Below are positions 1 to 13,400 of a DNA stretch of 64,000 nt, piece by piece. The stretch lies in contig BGZK01001203.1 of the NCBI GenBank assembly GCA_005406025.1, forward strand, positions 1 to 64,000, written 5' to 3'. The stretch is from Eumeta japonica (taxonomy: Eukaryota > Arthropoda > Insecta > Lepidoptera > Psychidae). Below the pieces are notes generated by a model. That model saw only the letters and a program-made list of their open reading frames with translations. It ran no database searches and was not told the DNA's origin. A program made the translations under genes and the position numbers. Numbering within the stretch: position 1 is the first letter of the stretch; the number at the start of each line of letters is the position of its first letter.

Positions 1-109
1 TGGTCAGGTTCAATACTTAAAAAAATTAATTATATACTGACAGATTTTAGCGTGTTTAGGGCATGAAATGATTTGACAAAAAAAGTATGTCGTAGTTATT
101 TAGCCATCT

Positions 110-362
110 GGAAGGGATGTACGAAAGTAGACTGACAAAATAAATCTACAAAGAGAATGTGTGTGATGGAAAGTCGGCAAGGGTCGCCCTAGAAAATCCT
201 ATGCAGACCGAATTGGAGGCATATTAAAAAAGGGGCAAATTTTATCCACCCTAAACCGACGAGCTTGCATGAAAAAATTGATGGATTTCAGTGAAGCATG
301 AGATCGTACCATGTGAAAATCTATAGTCTCTGCATACCCTTCCACGAAATAGGCGTGAGTTT
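110..362 (+). mobile_element. 3' end of a non-LTR retrotransposon (degenerate)
   Basis: Conceptual translation on the plus strand, with frame changes, gives a basic C-terminal tail of the kind found after the reverse transcriptase of lepidopteran non-LTR elements: a GRPRKSYADRIGG-like stretch, then LSTLNRRACMKKLMD, then SAYP close to the end. Stops and frameshifts show it is dead. The end of the segment, gaaataggcgtgagttta, recurs exactly at the end of a second copy near 44342, which supports a shared element boundary. The catalytic domain is not present here. Family assignment rests on recalled similarity; RTE-like is the best guess. Confidence 0.6.
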
Positions 363-2034
363 ACATTATAGTATTACTATGATTACGTTCTATCTCATAG
401 GAAGAAGTATGAGAAGCTCCAGGTTTTATTTGTACGTATGCGATTACTGAACCCTAAAATCACCTACCCCCAATCCACGTCATACTTAAAACGAAACATA
501 GACAGACGTCTGACCTTGGCTTACAAAACCTATGAATACATATTGATAAGTCATATCGATTGTATATTAATTATATGACATATATGAAATACGTAAAAAT
601 CATTATACCAAACTCACTTAAGTAACTTGGTCTTTTTTTCGTTTTTGGTAACATATAGCAATTAAAATAATGTAGAAAGTTCAAAACTATTATGATCGAG
701 CATTTCTATTTTATAAAGTTTTCTAAATTGTTGTACGCTTAAAGTATTAGATTTCAGACTGTTTGCTTTTTTTTTTTAAATACCAATAATGTGGCATTAA
801 AATTTAAACATTTATCATGGCAAACAAACAGATTTCAATGCGTCATTTTTCAGTTTTGTAAATTTCTACAAGTTTCATTGAAGTTCTTCTTAAAGGATTA
901 AGCCAAATATTCTTTTGTTCAATATATAAATACAACTCGACAATGAAACTTTAAAAATTATCTAGGTTCTACGATTTTGATGGATCTAGAAACATAGTGA
1001 AGACTCATCTTGTTGAGTTCCTAAGTTCCTAGATTTCCTACTGACCGCAGTCTTAAAATTTATCTAAAAATCATTCACCTCAAACAGCGAATGTCTTATA
1101 CAAATTGCGATATAGGTACACATACAGAGGCGTACTTCAAACTCTCATTTGCTAACTATTGACTATTAACTATTAAGACTAACTATTGGCTGTCAAAGTT
1201 AAAAGCTAAACACGTCAAAATATGTTATTTCAACTTTACACTTGACCTGTATTCTTAGAGTTGATGGAGTTGCATGAGACCGCCTCGAAATACTAAGTTA
1301 ACTTTCACATCCGCCATTTTGTCATTTGCAACATTGACGGTATGTACATAGTCGCATACTTTATTTTTAATTTGATTATTTTTTTTAATAATCCATATTA
1401 ATAGGCAATGATCAGAAATTTCTTGGAAATCCATTTCGGAAACTTGTTGCATTTATGAAATTGAGAACCATATATTAGGCGCTTATCGTAACTAACAGCA
1501 AGCTTTCAGTTGACATTTAACCTTCATGATTTTTCAAGCAAAAATTTAACAGTCATTACTAAATGTTAAAGTAAATATGACGTTTAATAGTTAAACCTTA
1601 TAGTTAAAAACTACTGATTATGAAACGCTCCGCTGATAGCATTAGCTGTTATATTAAAACTTGTAATTTTACGGTTTTTTTAAATAATTTAGAGGTATCT
1701 TTTGTTTTGGTTACTTTTTTGCGTTTAAGTAATCATTTAATTCATATTATTTTTGTACAATTGTCCTTCAACACTCATTAGTACTTGTATACATTTATAC
1801 GTAGATACACGATGCATAACTAGTGTACGGATTTTAATAAACGAGTTATTTTTTTTTATTAATTCAACAATTTTCATGAACATAACTCAATTGACAACAA
1901 ATAAGAATACCGAAATTTAAAAAAAAAAAGAAACTGTTATTCCTATATCTATCTAATCCTAATATAAAAGAAATATAAAGTAACAGTGAAGTAATAAAAA
2001 ATAAGAAACAATTCGCCATTTTTCAATGAAAGCT
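363..2034. other. Unassigned AT-rich sequence
   Basis: No gene, RNA or convincing element was found. The stretch is AT-rich with homopolymer A and T runs. A 65-codon minus-strand ORF at 1255-1452 shows no recognisable domain and is treated as chance. Confidence 0.5.
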
Positions 2035-2360
2035 CGATTATGAAGCTCCTATGGCCACCTTCGAGCTCCATCATAAGACCCTGGATAGTATCTAGGGACA
2101 AAGTACTCGTCAAGACCAATCATATAAGCCCAAACTCGATGGGGTTATGTCGTTTTATTACGGAGTTCTTATGGTCACCTCCTAACTCTATCATCAGATC
2201 ACCTCGGTGTCATTATAATTTTGCATCGTCACGCGATATACATATGTGTACAAAATTTCAGCGCAATCAAAAACCAGGAAGTGGTTCAAATTCATCTTGC
2301 AAGATTTGATTACAGACAGACAAGTGAAAGTAAATAAAAGCTTGTAAAAAAGGCAGTCAT
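2035..2360 (+). repeat. Dispersed lepidopteran-type repeat
   Basis: The segment contains an internal imperfect duplication: a block with ctcctatggccacctt (around 2046) is echoed by ttcttatggtcacctc (around 2166), each followed by an ATCATAAGA/ATCATCAGA-like motif. It then runs through a stretch I recognise from lepidopteran genomes (aaaatttcagcgcaatc, accaggaagtgg, acagacagac) and ends in aataaaagcttgtaaaaa, which looks like a polyadenylated 3' end. An 89-codon ORF over it has no known domain. Probably the 3' part of a retroelement; the family is not established. Confidence 0.5.
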
Positions 2361-3103
2361 TGGGATCTTGCGACAAAAATAAAAACTTAAAACTATGAAA
2401 GAACTGTGCTTTTTTAGGATGTCCAATTTAATTGTAGTATCATAAATTAAGATATCAATTGCTGTAAATTAAAATCACTAACATTGGTCCGGTTTTCACA
2501 TCTATTTATCGGCACTCCGTACAACAATAATGTTCACTTTTATGTGATTTGTTTAAAATTATGAAATTTAATATAATAGCCACCGTGCATATTAAAAGTA
2601 TTGAATTGAAAAATTTTTTTTTTTTAATTTTAACGAAACAATGATAATGTAGCGATTGAATCAAATTTAAAAACAAAATTTTCAGATATACTACATCAGC
2701 GTGTCGGTGAAACGGTGACGCGGTGGCGCGAATTCATAACCTTTTGCTCGTCTGAAAATCACCTAAAGCGCCTACAGAAATCTTCACTTCAACAATTGGG
2801 AGCGGTTTTCTGCGAAACGAAGACCACGTTTTTCTCAAGATAGACGTCATACATCAGCACGTACTCTATCGCCCAAAATGTTCTGGCGAACGAAGACACC
2901 TGTGTGTTATAACGCTTTGTGTCTATTTCGAGTTACAAATGCGCCTCCATTCAACCCGGAGTGAAGTTAAATTAATAAGAATAAGAGAAATATATTTATT
3001 TTATTATTGTACAAGTTTCTATGTACTTACAAGTTTTCAACAGTCGTATTCGTCTAATATGCGTTCGAGAAAATTCTATGATATCTATGTGATCGAAAAT
3101 CAG

Positions 3104-3163
3104 CACCTTTATAAGCAATTAACGATCGAAAACTTTTGATTGTTAATGTTGCTTATAAAGGTG
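3104..3163. repeat. Inverted repeat, about 20-bp arms, 18-bp loop
   Basis: The left arm at 3104-3123 (cacctttataagcaattaac) pairs with the right arm at 3142-3163, apart from a 2-base bulge. It could form a cruciform or RNA hairpin. No element boundary or target duplication was recognised. Confidence 0.7.
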
Positions 3164-3296
3164 TTTCGTCTCTTTTAAACTACCCGCTAAAAAATTCAAA
3201 TTGTTTCTTGAAAATTGGGTATTTATTGTTTTAGATCGACTGACTCAAAATCTATGAAAATTTATGCAGATACGTGTAATGTGTTTATATAAATGT

Positions 3297-3345
3297 ACTA
3301 GCGGTCATACACCCGCTTTGCTGGACGTCAAGGGTTATAGAAGTA
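3297..3345 (+). repeat. Terminal fragment of a dispersed lepidopteran element
   Basis: The sequence starting actagcggtcatacacccgc and continuing through tttgctggacgtcaagg resembles a very common lepidopteran element terminus (ACTAGCKG followed by a C/G-rich motif). A related start occurs at about 63029 in this window (actagctgtccgacggctcc). Only the end is recognisable. The assignment is from recalled similarity. Confidence 0.4.
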
Positions 3346-5481
3346 ATTAAAAGGGAGGTTGATGAAATAGTCCACTTATTTCTTGATTTCCGTAGTCATT
3401 TCAAGTAATAAATCGCCTAAAACGACTTAAAAACGATTAATAATCGTATAATCAAACTTCCATTACGATAAGTTCAATAGCTTTTGACTGATGCCCCTAA
3501 AAATATTAAAAAACCTTTTGTTTCGAAACATGTGTTTAGATATTTTGGAACAGATTGATCTATCGATTGATATTGTAAAGCTTCAACAGATTAAAACCTT
3601 TACAACATTTAAAGTTGTGCTTATTTAATCTAGCTATTACAATTTTTTATACATCTAACTTCTTGATTTTGAGACACTGGAGAATTTTATCATTAATTTT
3701 CAAAATAACTAATCAACTAATTTGAAAATCCACACCCGTCTAAAATCTAATGAGTTACGTAGAATGTTACAAACCCAAAGATATGTAATATACACATAGA
3801 TAGCATTCCATATAAATAAACGGCCAAATTTTTTATTTAATATTACCTACATACGGTTTAATATACATAAACATTTAAATGTATTTTTATATATTACATC
3901 GTATATATGTTTCCCTTGCCTAACTCCTTTTCTTGTCGGCGGAGCTATAGGTGTCGCTATACTGCAGCTACCGACAAAAAGGTGCATGTAACTTGCAACA
4001 AAGGGTAAGCCTTCTACTTCATAACTGTTCATATTCCTATTGTATTTATTTTGGTAATATGCATATAATATGCAAAATCCGGAGGCCTGTCTATACCTTT
4101 TAAGTTTCGAGGAAAGACTGCTATATGCTAATTTAAGATTTTATGTTGAACAAGATTTCGAAATAGACAATTATATATATATAATTTTATCGGTGTGGAA
4201 TAAAAATATTCAGTAAGTTCTGGAGAATCAAACTGTACTACGCGTTTATCTTTATCCGTAAAGATTATATTTGTTTTCGTACATTGAAAATCGGTTTACA
4301 TTGTAAACGAAATAAATAACAATAGCAGTATTTCCTAAATACCTAGTAAACAACTCAGATTATGTATCAAATCGCAATCAATTCTAGACCTTAACAAACA
4401 ATGTCTGATGGCGTAAATCTCATAAAAATCAGTTAATTGGTCCTACGGGTATTTACATCTGTTGTGTGTTGTGAACCGTTAACATACAATTTGTAACTTT
4501 TTTTTTTGTTTTGGAAAGTTTCGGAATAAAATAAAATTAACTTGAATCCTGGCTCGATAGTAAACGTTTTCCAAATTTCATTCTTTATAGAATTAAATGT
4601 ATTTTCCGCGCTTATCAAAAATGAAACCGCTCCGTCTCCATTCTTACATCACGATAAATACACAGGCGCTTGTGTGCTATCTGCGTAGACAGACGTCGAC
4701 CCTGTATCATTTGACGCGCCGTGTAACAATGTCTATGGTTTACGCCAACAAAGGGAATATCAACGTTGACTCGCGGAAGCGAGCAAAGGTACAAGTGCAT
4801 GCGGCATTTGCACGTCCGCTGCGGGATGCAAATCTATACTATGCATTAAATAGTACAACGATGTAATAGAATTGCCTTACCTCACAATTGCTCTTCACGA
4901 GAATTGTTCAGTAATTAGTAAAGTACCATTTTCTTTTACCTAAATATCAAGGGATACACTCCCAAAATCTTTTCATTGCAAATTAAGGGTTTCAGATCCT
5001 AATCACCAGTCACCGGTGGTGGATCAAGAATTTTGGTTTGAGAAGGGCTTGAACTCAAAGAAGGTAGGTTCTTTCCAAAGCAAGTAGGGGGAAGTTAGCC
5101 CTTAGCCCCCAAATTCGTTACTGATTGTCACCAATGCGGCGACTCTATCCGGAACTTCACGAAGCGAGCGGTTTAGTTTAAATTAAATTGGAAACTCATC
5201 GGTCAGTTTAAACCGTGGTTACAACCTGGTATACTTTGGTTTGTATTTGAACGTCCTCGACTTCTCCTTTATCACGCTCGCTATAGGGCAAACGCACCAA
5301 CAGACGGATGATTAGGCAGACTCTATGCAATAAAATATTAATAAATTATAATAAAATAAATATTATTTATGTAAAAACTGTTGAATTGACTAGAAAAAAA
5401 CAATTAAAACTTTAAATAACGTAGTAGTTATTAAAAAAAAAAGAAAGAAAATTTAAGAAAAATCTTTACTCCCCAATAAAT

Positions 5482-5762
5482 CTCCAATAGATGGACAGCC
5501 AATACCAGTAGATGGACAACATTTTATTTATAGTTTTTTTTAACAAATTAATTAATATACTTAAAGCATTTTTAATGAAATACGAACTTATGGCATGACA
5601 CATAACTCATTTTTTTAGAACTAAAAATCGCTGGTTAGATAGATGTAAATAAAATATTTTGTATAATCAAAAGTATTTACATTTAAAAAAAAATATTTTA
5701 CATTTGTATTCTTAAATTTAATATAATAGCTTATTGAAATAATATTTGTCCATCTATTGGAG
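5482..5762. mobile_element. Candidate MITE with 15-bp perfect inverted repeats
   Basis: The sequence ctccaatagatggac at 5482-5496 is repeated in perfect inverted orientation at 5748-5762. A second partial copy of the motif (agtagatggacaac) follows the left arm, and gttgtccatg follows the right arm outward. The AT-rich interior has no coding capacity. The true ends may lie outside the arms and no target duplication was confirmed. Confidence 0.45.
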
Positions 5763-6354
5763 GTTGTCCATGTTGGTGTATTTACCCCTACATTTAAGTC
5801 AATAATTGTTAGTTTGTTGTCGCTCATAGCTTCGTTACCGCTTCATGGATTGCGTTCAAATTTCTGGATTAAGTTGGAAAAATTTGTGAAAAATTAATAA
5901 AACAGTTTATCTAATTTGAATTAGATGGCAAAAAAAAAACTTCAGTTGAATTAAAATTCCGTACAGATATCATGCAAAATTATTGGTTTTCAATTTAAGA
6001 CACTGAAATATCTAGCTATTTGAGTAAATTTACGGATTTTAATGCACAAAAACAGCTACTAGAGAGCTTGCTAGCGATCAGCTAGTACTTAAAAATATAA
6101 CTATTTTGAATTGTATATAGAGGTAAGTTCAATATCTCGTATACAGCTTGTTTATGCTAACTAACTTTTGCTTACTGGAATATTTAAAAACTTTGTTGCA
6201 TTGAAAGTTTAAAAACTCTTTTTTAATTGTAACGTATTTGGATGCTTATTTTTTGTAATTAAATAGTTGTGATTATAAATAGAAATTCGTAGAGAAAACC
6301 GATTATTTCTAGGATACCTGATTACCTCTTTTGATATCGGTTTAAAATCAGTGT
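5763..6354. other. Unassigned AT-rich sequence
   Basis: Nothing recognisable was found on either strand beyond short chance ORFs. Confidence 0.5.
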
Positions 6355-6655
6355 CAACAGGACGAAAATGAGCCTGTCCGTACGGTGATATACCACACTC
6401 ATAAAATACCGGTGTAAGTCTCTTCTGTTGTACTTCGTCCAATGAGTGGCAGTTTCGGTGGCTCAGTACTCCTACCTCAACCCTCTCTCCTCTCCCTTAG
6501 GCTATTCAGTCCTCCATCAGATATTCTACTCCTACTCACGAGACCGACAATGCATTGCTCCTCTAGAGTTGCGAGTGTATAAAGGTGGCGGTGACTACCT
6601 ACTCTCTAGTGGCCTATATCCTCCTTTACCGATCAACAATGCTATAAAATAAAAC
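6355..6655 (-). repeat. Probable dispersed repeat (SINE-like)
   Basis: A GC-richer block with sharp composition edges. Its motifs (gagcctgtccgtacggtgatataccacac, split here; cctctctcctctcccttagg; ctactcctactcacgaga) resemble a lepidopteran interspersed repeat seen in reverse orientation. The two flanking ORFs (6209-6442 minus and 6446-6652 plus) have no domain and look like by-products. The strand is a guess. Confidence 0.35.
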
Positions 6656-7374
6656 AACTCCCATCTTCGTCGACTATTTAGAGACTATTTAATTTTCATG
6701 ATAATTTAGAAAAATAAAATATATTGTTAGAATAATTTATCTGTAAAAAAATATTATATACTTGTGCTTACATCACTCCTAAAACATTTCTCTGCTGGTG
6801 TCTGGTCAAGAGAGCTAGACTTACATATAGGTCAAACTGAACTTTTTACGATGGTCAAATAAAGCATCTCAGAGTTATGGGCACTTTTCACGCTTTGCGT
6901 AAGTTTTTGTAAATTTATGTTGAGCTTAAACCATATCAAGCGTAATAATGCCCTGTCAGCGTACACCGCACTGCGATCCAAATAAACTGTTAGAATGATT
7001 TCTTCCTTTAAATTATTGCGTTATGAGATTTTGCTCAATTAAGAATACAAGTAACGTTAATGGCTAGTGAATGTCGCTAATGAATTTTAGTAAGAACATG
7101 TTCTAATGAATAAATCAATGTTAACACTTCAACATTTTAAATTTCCATTTTTTAATACAGTTCTAAATTTTCGAGTCACATAGTTTGTACGATAATCTAT
7201 GTGACTATGTGACGATGTGTTTGTACGATAATTAAACGAATATTCCAAAAAAAAATATTTTTTCTCAAAACGATTCAGAGGGAAATTCGTAATATAGCAT
7301 CGACCATGTACTTAAATTGGAAATTTATGTGATCATACGCCACGGCGAGTCTTATTCTAAATTTAGACTCAACA
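6656..7374. other. Unassigned AT-rich sequence
   Basis: No gene found. A short direct duplication of ttgtacgataat occurs at about 7186-7233. Confidence 0.45.
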
Positions 7375-7905
7375 GCAACAAACAGCGGTCCCACGTGTTT
7401 GCGTGTCGGGCACGCGTCTAAGTAACTAACACAACATTAGTTAAAGCTGCAAGACAACAGGCGCTCGCGGCGCCCGCCCTAAGTCCGCGGCCAAACAAAG
7501 ACGCGGCGTTTCGGGCCGCCCGAAGCCGCCCTATGAATTCATACGTGGGCGGGCGATTTGATACTTTTCTACGTAATTACCGCTAGTTCATGTTGTTGCT
7601 GAGCCGCCGAGACAAAGCCTAACAAGCTATTGTGGGAGATACCAGTAATATTGAATATCTTGTTTTGTCGGCCGACAGAACGACCGTGTCGGCAATAAGA
7701 TGCTGACGCGTTTGAAGAAACTTACATATTCGCATAAAAACGTCAGTCCATTCGACCATCCACTGTGGTAACAGTCGCTCCCGCTGTTACAAAGTGCCGT
7801 CCGATTTTGACCGCTAATTGCTACGAGACTAGAGCGTGACTGCAGGTGGTCTCTCGCGCTGCATTTGTTTGACCTGTGACGTCATCGGACTAGTGCAAGT
7901 GTATG
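7375..7905. promoter_or_regulatory. CpG-rich island, candidate cis-regulatory region
   Basis: A block much richer in CpG and GC than its flanks, containing repeated gcggc/gcccgcc motifs at about 7450-7560 and a perfect palindromic CRE octamer TGACGTCA at 7877-7884. No long ORF or splice structure supports a coding exon. Composition like this inside AT-rich insect DNA often marks promoters, first exons or conserved enhancers, but function here is inference only. Confidence 0.3.
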
Positions 7906-8810
7906 TTCTTCGCTATTGCTCCAAATTTCCGCTGTGTGAAACTGATAATTATTTAAACGTAAAAATTCGTTAAGAGAACGATTCGATATCAAATTATAAA
8001 TTAAAAAATAACGTCGTTTCATATGCACCGCTATTACAGAAAACGCGAATTGAAAATAAATCTCACGTCAAAAAGAACCCCAAGAAACATAAAAAATCCA
8101 TGACCGGACTATTTGTGATTTTCCCCACGACGTTTCCGTTACGAAAAACCTATGGCGCGAACCTGGACTACATTTTTTTTTATTTTATACCTCATCTTGT
8201 TTTCATTTTTTTTTTTCATTTCCAGAATCACTAAAATTGGTATAGGTATTTGACATCGATCTACATAAATAAAACTGAAACCATAAATAAGTGCACTTTC
8301 CATTTTTTTCTCTTTGGTTATGAGTAAGAGGATAATAGCGCAATTTGTAGACAAAACCTACTCTTCAATAATTATTACTAATACTTAGTATATACAAAGA
8401 ATTAAAATTACACTATTTAATTACCCAAGAAATTATTTTTTTGCATGTATCTAATTCCATCGTGACAAACTAAAGAGAAATGCATCAGGAAACTTTTTAA
8501 TGTGAGAGTGCGAACGTGATCCGCATGCATTATAAAACTTTTATATTAAAAATAATTAGAATAATTTATGTAGTTTGTTTGAGAAGAATTTAATAGTTGC
8601 ATACCAGTTAAAAATATAAAGATACTCAAATGTTTAGCATTAAATTCGAAATCGGAACTGATCTATTGCTCGCTCCGTACAAAAGTAAAAAAGATGCCTT
8701 GCCAATTACATTAATCACCGCTTAATTAACATAGAAAGTGCCTAAATAAATTATAAAGTCATAATTTGTCATAACTAAATAATCTGAAATAAAATAAATT
8801 TAATAAATAA
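7906..8810. other. Unassigned AT-rich sequence
   Basis: No gene, RNA or element could be identified. A 71-codon minus-strand ORF at 8139-8354 has no recognisable domain. Confidence 0.5.
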
Positions 8811-9040
8811 AAACCGCCTTTAATAACCCATAGAATTAATTAGTTGTTTCTGGAGCCTGTTCCAGCTAAAGTAAGACCAAAAAAAGTATAAACTATATGT
8901 ACATTATTACGAAACATTAAGTAGTGAGTCAAAAAAACACCTTCTTCTTCTAAGAAGACACAACTGCGCCTGATTTACCTTTAGCTGGAAGCAACTCCAA
9001 AAACAACTAATTATTTTCATAGGTTTCCGAAGGCACTTTT
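8811..9040. mobile_element. MITE with long (about 65-bp) inverted ends
   Basis: The left arm at 8811-8876 and right arm at about 8971-9040 are imperfect inverted copies. The best-conserved core is attagttgtttctggag, followed by ttccagctaaag on the left; the reverse complement on the right reads attagttgtttttggag and ttccagctaaag. The outer parts share a gcctt...acc(c/t)at(a/g)...aa pattern. The interior of about 95 bp has no coding capacity. The exact ends and target duplication could not be fixed, so the superfamily is unknown. Confidence 0.65.
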
Positions 9041-9175
9041 TATTTTTTCTTATAAAATTTATTCTTAACTCAACCGTTATGTAGTATGGCTTACGAAATT
9101 AATACATGGAATGAATAAGTCATATTCAACCATAACAATACCATAATACCTTCTTATCGTTTCGTTAAAAGGAGG

Positions 9176-9430
9176 TGCAGCCAGGATTCATTTCCGATAG
9201 CGCCAATTACAACAGCGCCCTCGCCGTACCACAAAGTTAGGCCGACTTCGACTGTCATCCTGGATGTTCATCGGACAAGTCAATTCGTCGGCCGAGTATC
9301 GATTGCGCCCGAGCAGGAATCAGTTCCGTGATCATACAATCGGCGCGTCCACACACCGGACGTGACGTCACCACCTGGCGCAGCGCCTCCGATTGGTTAA
9401 CCGGCTGTGTCGTTTCTGGTTCGTTTTGTT
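9176..9430. promoter_or_regulatory. CpG-rich island with CRE and inverted CCAAT motif
   Basis: A GC/CpG-rich block flanked abruptly by AT-rich DNA. It contains a perfect TGACGTCA at 9363-9370, followed within 25 bp by gattggtt, an inverted CCAAT-type motif. Both are classic proximal-promoter elements, but no TATA box or transcript start could be fixed. Candidate promoter or enhancer. Confidence 0.35.
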
Positions 9431-10096
9431 AAAACCTCCTCTAATGCCTTACTCTTATATTTTCCTTTGCCAAGATTACAAATGTTTTGGTCGCACTGAA
9501 TTGTAAAATATATTATGAAGTTTCTTAAAGAACAAATGTTATCTAAAAAAATGCCGCGTCAGTCTTTCGGTTCGTTTATACATTCATATCACGACGTCTC
9601 GTGTAATTCGTGATTTTTGCGTGGTTTCTTTTTTTTCAGCCGACTACAAAAAACGGAAGTTCTTAATTCGACTGCATTTTTACGTAGATTATGCCTTTAT
9701 TTCCACTTTTGGTAAGTGGATTCTGATGAGTGTCTGTTGCTCTTGCATGAATCTATGTTACATCAGGTATGAAAATTGTAATTCGTCTATAAGAAAAAAA
9801 AACTACAGCAATCTTTTACACAAAAACAAACAAAATTAAACTTAAAATTTTTCTAGGCACTAGTTGTCGAAAAGCCAAATTTCAGGTGTAGTTATTGCTG
9901 TACTCTAAAAAGTATCAAATTGACAATTAATGACAAATGAAATTTGGTAAACTTAAAGAGCAACAAATAAAAATCATGCCTTATTTGTTTAAATAATAAC
10001 CTGAATTTAAATAATACCCAACAATAATTTACTCCCTATGTATTCCACATTAAAGAATGGATAAAGATCCATGCTAATTTATTACTACTGAACTAA

Positions 10097-10099
<3 letters not shown>

Positions 10100-10164
<65 letters not shown>

Positions 10165-10177
10165 ATATATATATATT
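10100..10177. repeat. (TA)n microsatellite
   Basis: An almost uninterrupted TA dinucleotide run with one aataat break near 10161. Confidence 0.95.
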
Positions 10178-10366
10178 ACATCGCTAATGTGTTTTGAAAT
10201 TTGTTGGGGAGATGACTTAAAACTTGAAACTTAAACTATTTAAAACGTAGACTACACATGATGTGCATAGTCTACTTTTGATATGGTTGTCTGCTAATTT
10301 TTGCTGGTCTTCGCAAAATTCAACAAAGCTCACCCGTTTCTTTTAAATTTGGTATGCTAGTAGAAG

Positions 10367-10407
10367 GCTCATATTTTCCTCATAATATTTATGAGGAAAA
10401 TATAAGC
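10367..10407. repeat. Inverted repeat, 19-bp arms, 3-bp spacer
   Basis: The arm atattttcctcataa at 10371-10385 is matched perfectly in reverse complement at 10389-10403. Pairing extends by four more bases on each side with one mismatch. It directly precedes the TC microsatellite. Confidence 0.8.
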
Positions 10408-10410
10408 TAC

Positions 10411-10451
10411 TGTCTCCCTCTCTCTTTTTGTCTCTCTCTCTCTCTCTCTCT
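10411..10451. repeat. (TC)n microsatellite
   Basis: A pyrimidine TC run, interrupted by ttttt and uninterrupted from 10431 to 10451. Confidence 0.9.
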
Positions 10452-13400
10452 GCTTATTTGCATATCTTTTCATAACTCGACTATGGCGAGACCGATTTCG
10501 ATGAAATTCAATTTATTGATAAATCTTATCATTGTATAAAGTGCAATTTTGTTTGCAACACAGTACAATAAGTCACTGTTTTAATAATCTCTCTACTTGT
10601 AGGTATTTTTTCTTATAACTAGACAATTAATTTACCGATTTTAAATTTTATGTACTGCTTGAACACATGCTGCGTAAAATATGTGCAGAATTATACATGC
10701 CTGTTTGTAATTTATATATGAATTATAAGTAGACACACAGTCTACTTGAACTTTCCATTTTTTGCCTAAAATCCTATAAACCACACGAGCGGTATCGATA
10801 ATGTTAACAGAACACTAATCGAGGTTTTTTGCGTTTGTTTTTTTAGTTTTACAATTCAACACAGTTTTCACTGTTCAAAATCTGATATATTATTTTGATT
10901 AAAAATCCGCACCACTTTCAGCTATTGAACCGTATCCACCGCCAGTCGAAGAACAGTCTTAAATAAAAAAATGGCGCCCCTTCGCACAATCGCGACACAC
11001 CATCTAAAAGCTTGCATATAAAATATTCTACGTTGATACACGTAAATTGCAAATATGGGAGCTAATACCACTTCGAAGTTAGGGCCCATTGACAAGATAA
11101 AACGATGGATTGACAGCTCCGTGTCTCTGGCAACATCACGTTCGGTCCCTTTGCATATGAATTCGTTAAAAGCCGTACACGTACGGGAATCGCTTCGGCG
11201 TCTGTGTTTCGATATGTCAGATCATGAACATTTTTTTCTATGATTTTTAAGATAATCGCATGTTTTAGACTGTATTATACGTACCGCACACCCAAACAAC
11301 TTTAAAAATTTTACAATGTCTGTTTGTTCCGTGTAATATTCAGGACAGCTAAACTGATCTTGACGGGTATTATATAAAAAATACAAAAGCTTATTGGACT
11401 GCACATAGGCTACTTTTATTCCGGTAATATTTAGAGTTGCCGCGTGAAAATTGAATTATTCTTAAAAAATAGACAAAAGTAGAATATTTATGGCAAAAAT
11501 AACGTACAAAAACAATAATTCCGCAAAATTAATGTCAAATTTTCTAAGCGGGAGATTTAAAACCAACTCTTTCAATTAAGTTTTCGAAAAACTTAATCGA
11601 TTAAGTCCAAACAAACAGACCAACTAACATCCACTACGAAGTTCTGTTATACGGATTATTTTTTTCTATAGTTATCTTAGTCGAAAACTCAAAGTGACGT
11701 CAAATTTTCTGATTAGAGTATTTTTAAGCTGTTTGCTTTTTGTATCGTAGTTATAAATGAATTGTGTTATTGTTAATGAGGATTTACGATGAGCATGTTC
11801 CACGTTCTTTATTGTACGATAATAAATTATATCCCATTGAATATCCTTAAAAGTGAATGAATATACCCGGAACAAGTAATTATTATCAAAGCCAGAACTT
11901 TTTCCTGTTTTTGGAATGAAAGGAAATACGTTTAGTCAAGATTTATTTTTTTCATGAAATCGAATCTAATATTGTTGTGTTTGTATAACTACATGATAGA
12001 AGACCGTATTTTTAATGAGTATTATTTTTTTGAAATATATTTCCATTTTTATGATATCGCCCTAGGTTGGTTTCATATACTTTAAGAGAAACGATCCTCT
12101 GGTGACATTAAATACATTAATTTTTGACCATTTTTATATGGCCAATCATATAAAATTTATGTGCAGAACATATGTCACGCTCGAAACGTGAGAATTGTTT
12201 CATTATAACTAATGAAGTATATGAAATATTCAAGTATAACTTTGGCTTATATTCATATTTTTATAATAAAAAAAAATACTTTGAAATATGTAACTCTCAT
12301 TTTTTAAGCAATTGTTACCTACTGATCGCAAATATATGCAAATTTATAGAATACATTCTTATTATCTTTTATACTTAAAGAAAGATTAAGAATTTTATTA
12401 GAAACTGACAAATAATTTGAAAATGAATACAATTACAATTCGTTAATCGCCCAATGAAATGAAAACACAGCATATTACGAGGTGTTAATGTAACAAATCT
12501 CGACATTTCTTATAAGAAAAATTCATGAAAGACGTTTTTTTTTGGGGGGGGGGGGGTTGAAAAATTGTCTTTCTACAAGCGGAGGCGTATGGACCAGGTT
12601 TTCTCAACGATTCTCCTCTTGCGCAGGCTTATACGTAACTATCTTTTATTTTCTTTGAGAGTGATGATGCACTCAGCGTCTCACAATAGACGTGAAAGCG
12701 AAGACGCCGGGGGGCTAACATTTCTTACATTTTAGTATTAGAACTCTTTTAAGGTAAATTTTGATTCGTCCACTGCGACGGTCCTGAGTTTTTGAACAAG
12801 CAGGATATTAAAATTAGTGATTGAATTATAGTCTTCATTCGTGTATATTTGTGGCATATAGATATGTTGTCACCATATGGACGAAGAGGACCCTATTGTT
12901 GTAAACTAAGCAATCAAGAAACAAATAAGAGAATAGTCTTTCCTGTTATTGTTTACTTTTTTTCAGCCGCCTATGCGACGCAAAGAAGGGTAGTTTGTTT
13001 ATCGGCTTGTATATGTAGTACATATGTTTGTTCCTTTGTGACGCTCTAGAGACAAAACGCGTGTGCCGACATTAATATTTTTTTATCGCAATCGATTTGT
13101 CGTAATCCTGTAAGTGTCACTGAAGACATGACAATAATCGAAATTCAATATGGCGACAACTAATCGCCATATTGTAGAAAATAAAATAATAAAAGTCGAC
13201 GAGCTACGTCAAGTGGGATATCATTGAATAGGTCTTTAAAAATCATCTTTAGATTTTTGTCATCAAATTTGATTTCAAATGACAATTTAGAATCTATAGC
13301 AATTTAAAATTAGTTAGCAATCAAATTCATTATATTTTCAAAACTTATAATGAAGCTATGAAAAAGTTTTTACTTAATCCTATAGTAGGTCCTATTAACG

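Larger units (their letters stand above)
2361..5481. other. Unassigned AT-rich sequence with small repeat remnants
   Basis: No gene is supported. It contains the hairpin at 3104-3163 and the element end at 3297-3345, listed separately. A moderately GC-richer stretch at about 4610-4860 carries overlapping ORFs on both strands without recognisable domains. The stretch at about 4990-5150 looks like a dispersed repeat but could not be assigned. Confidence 0.4.
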
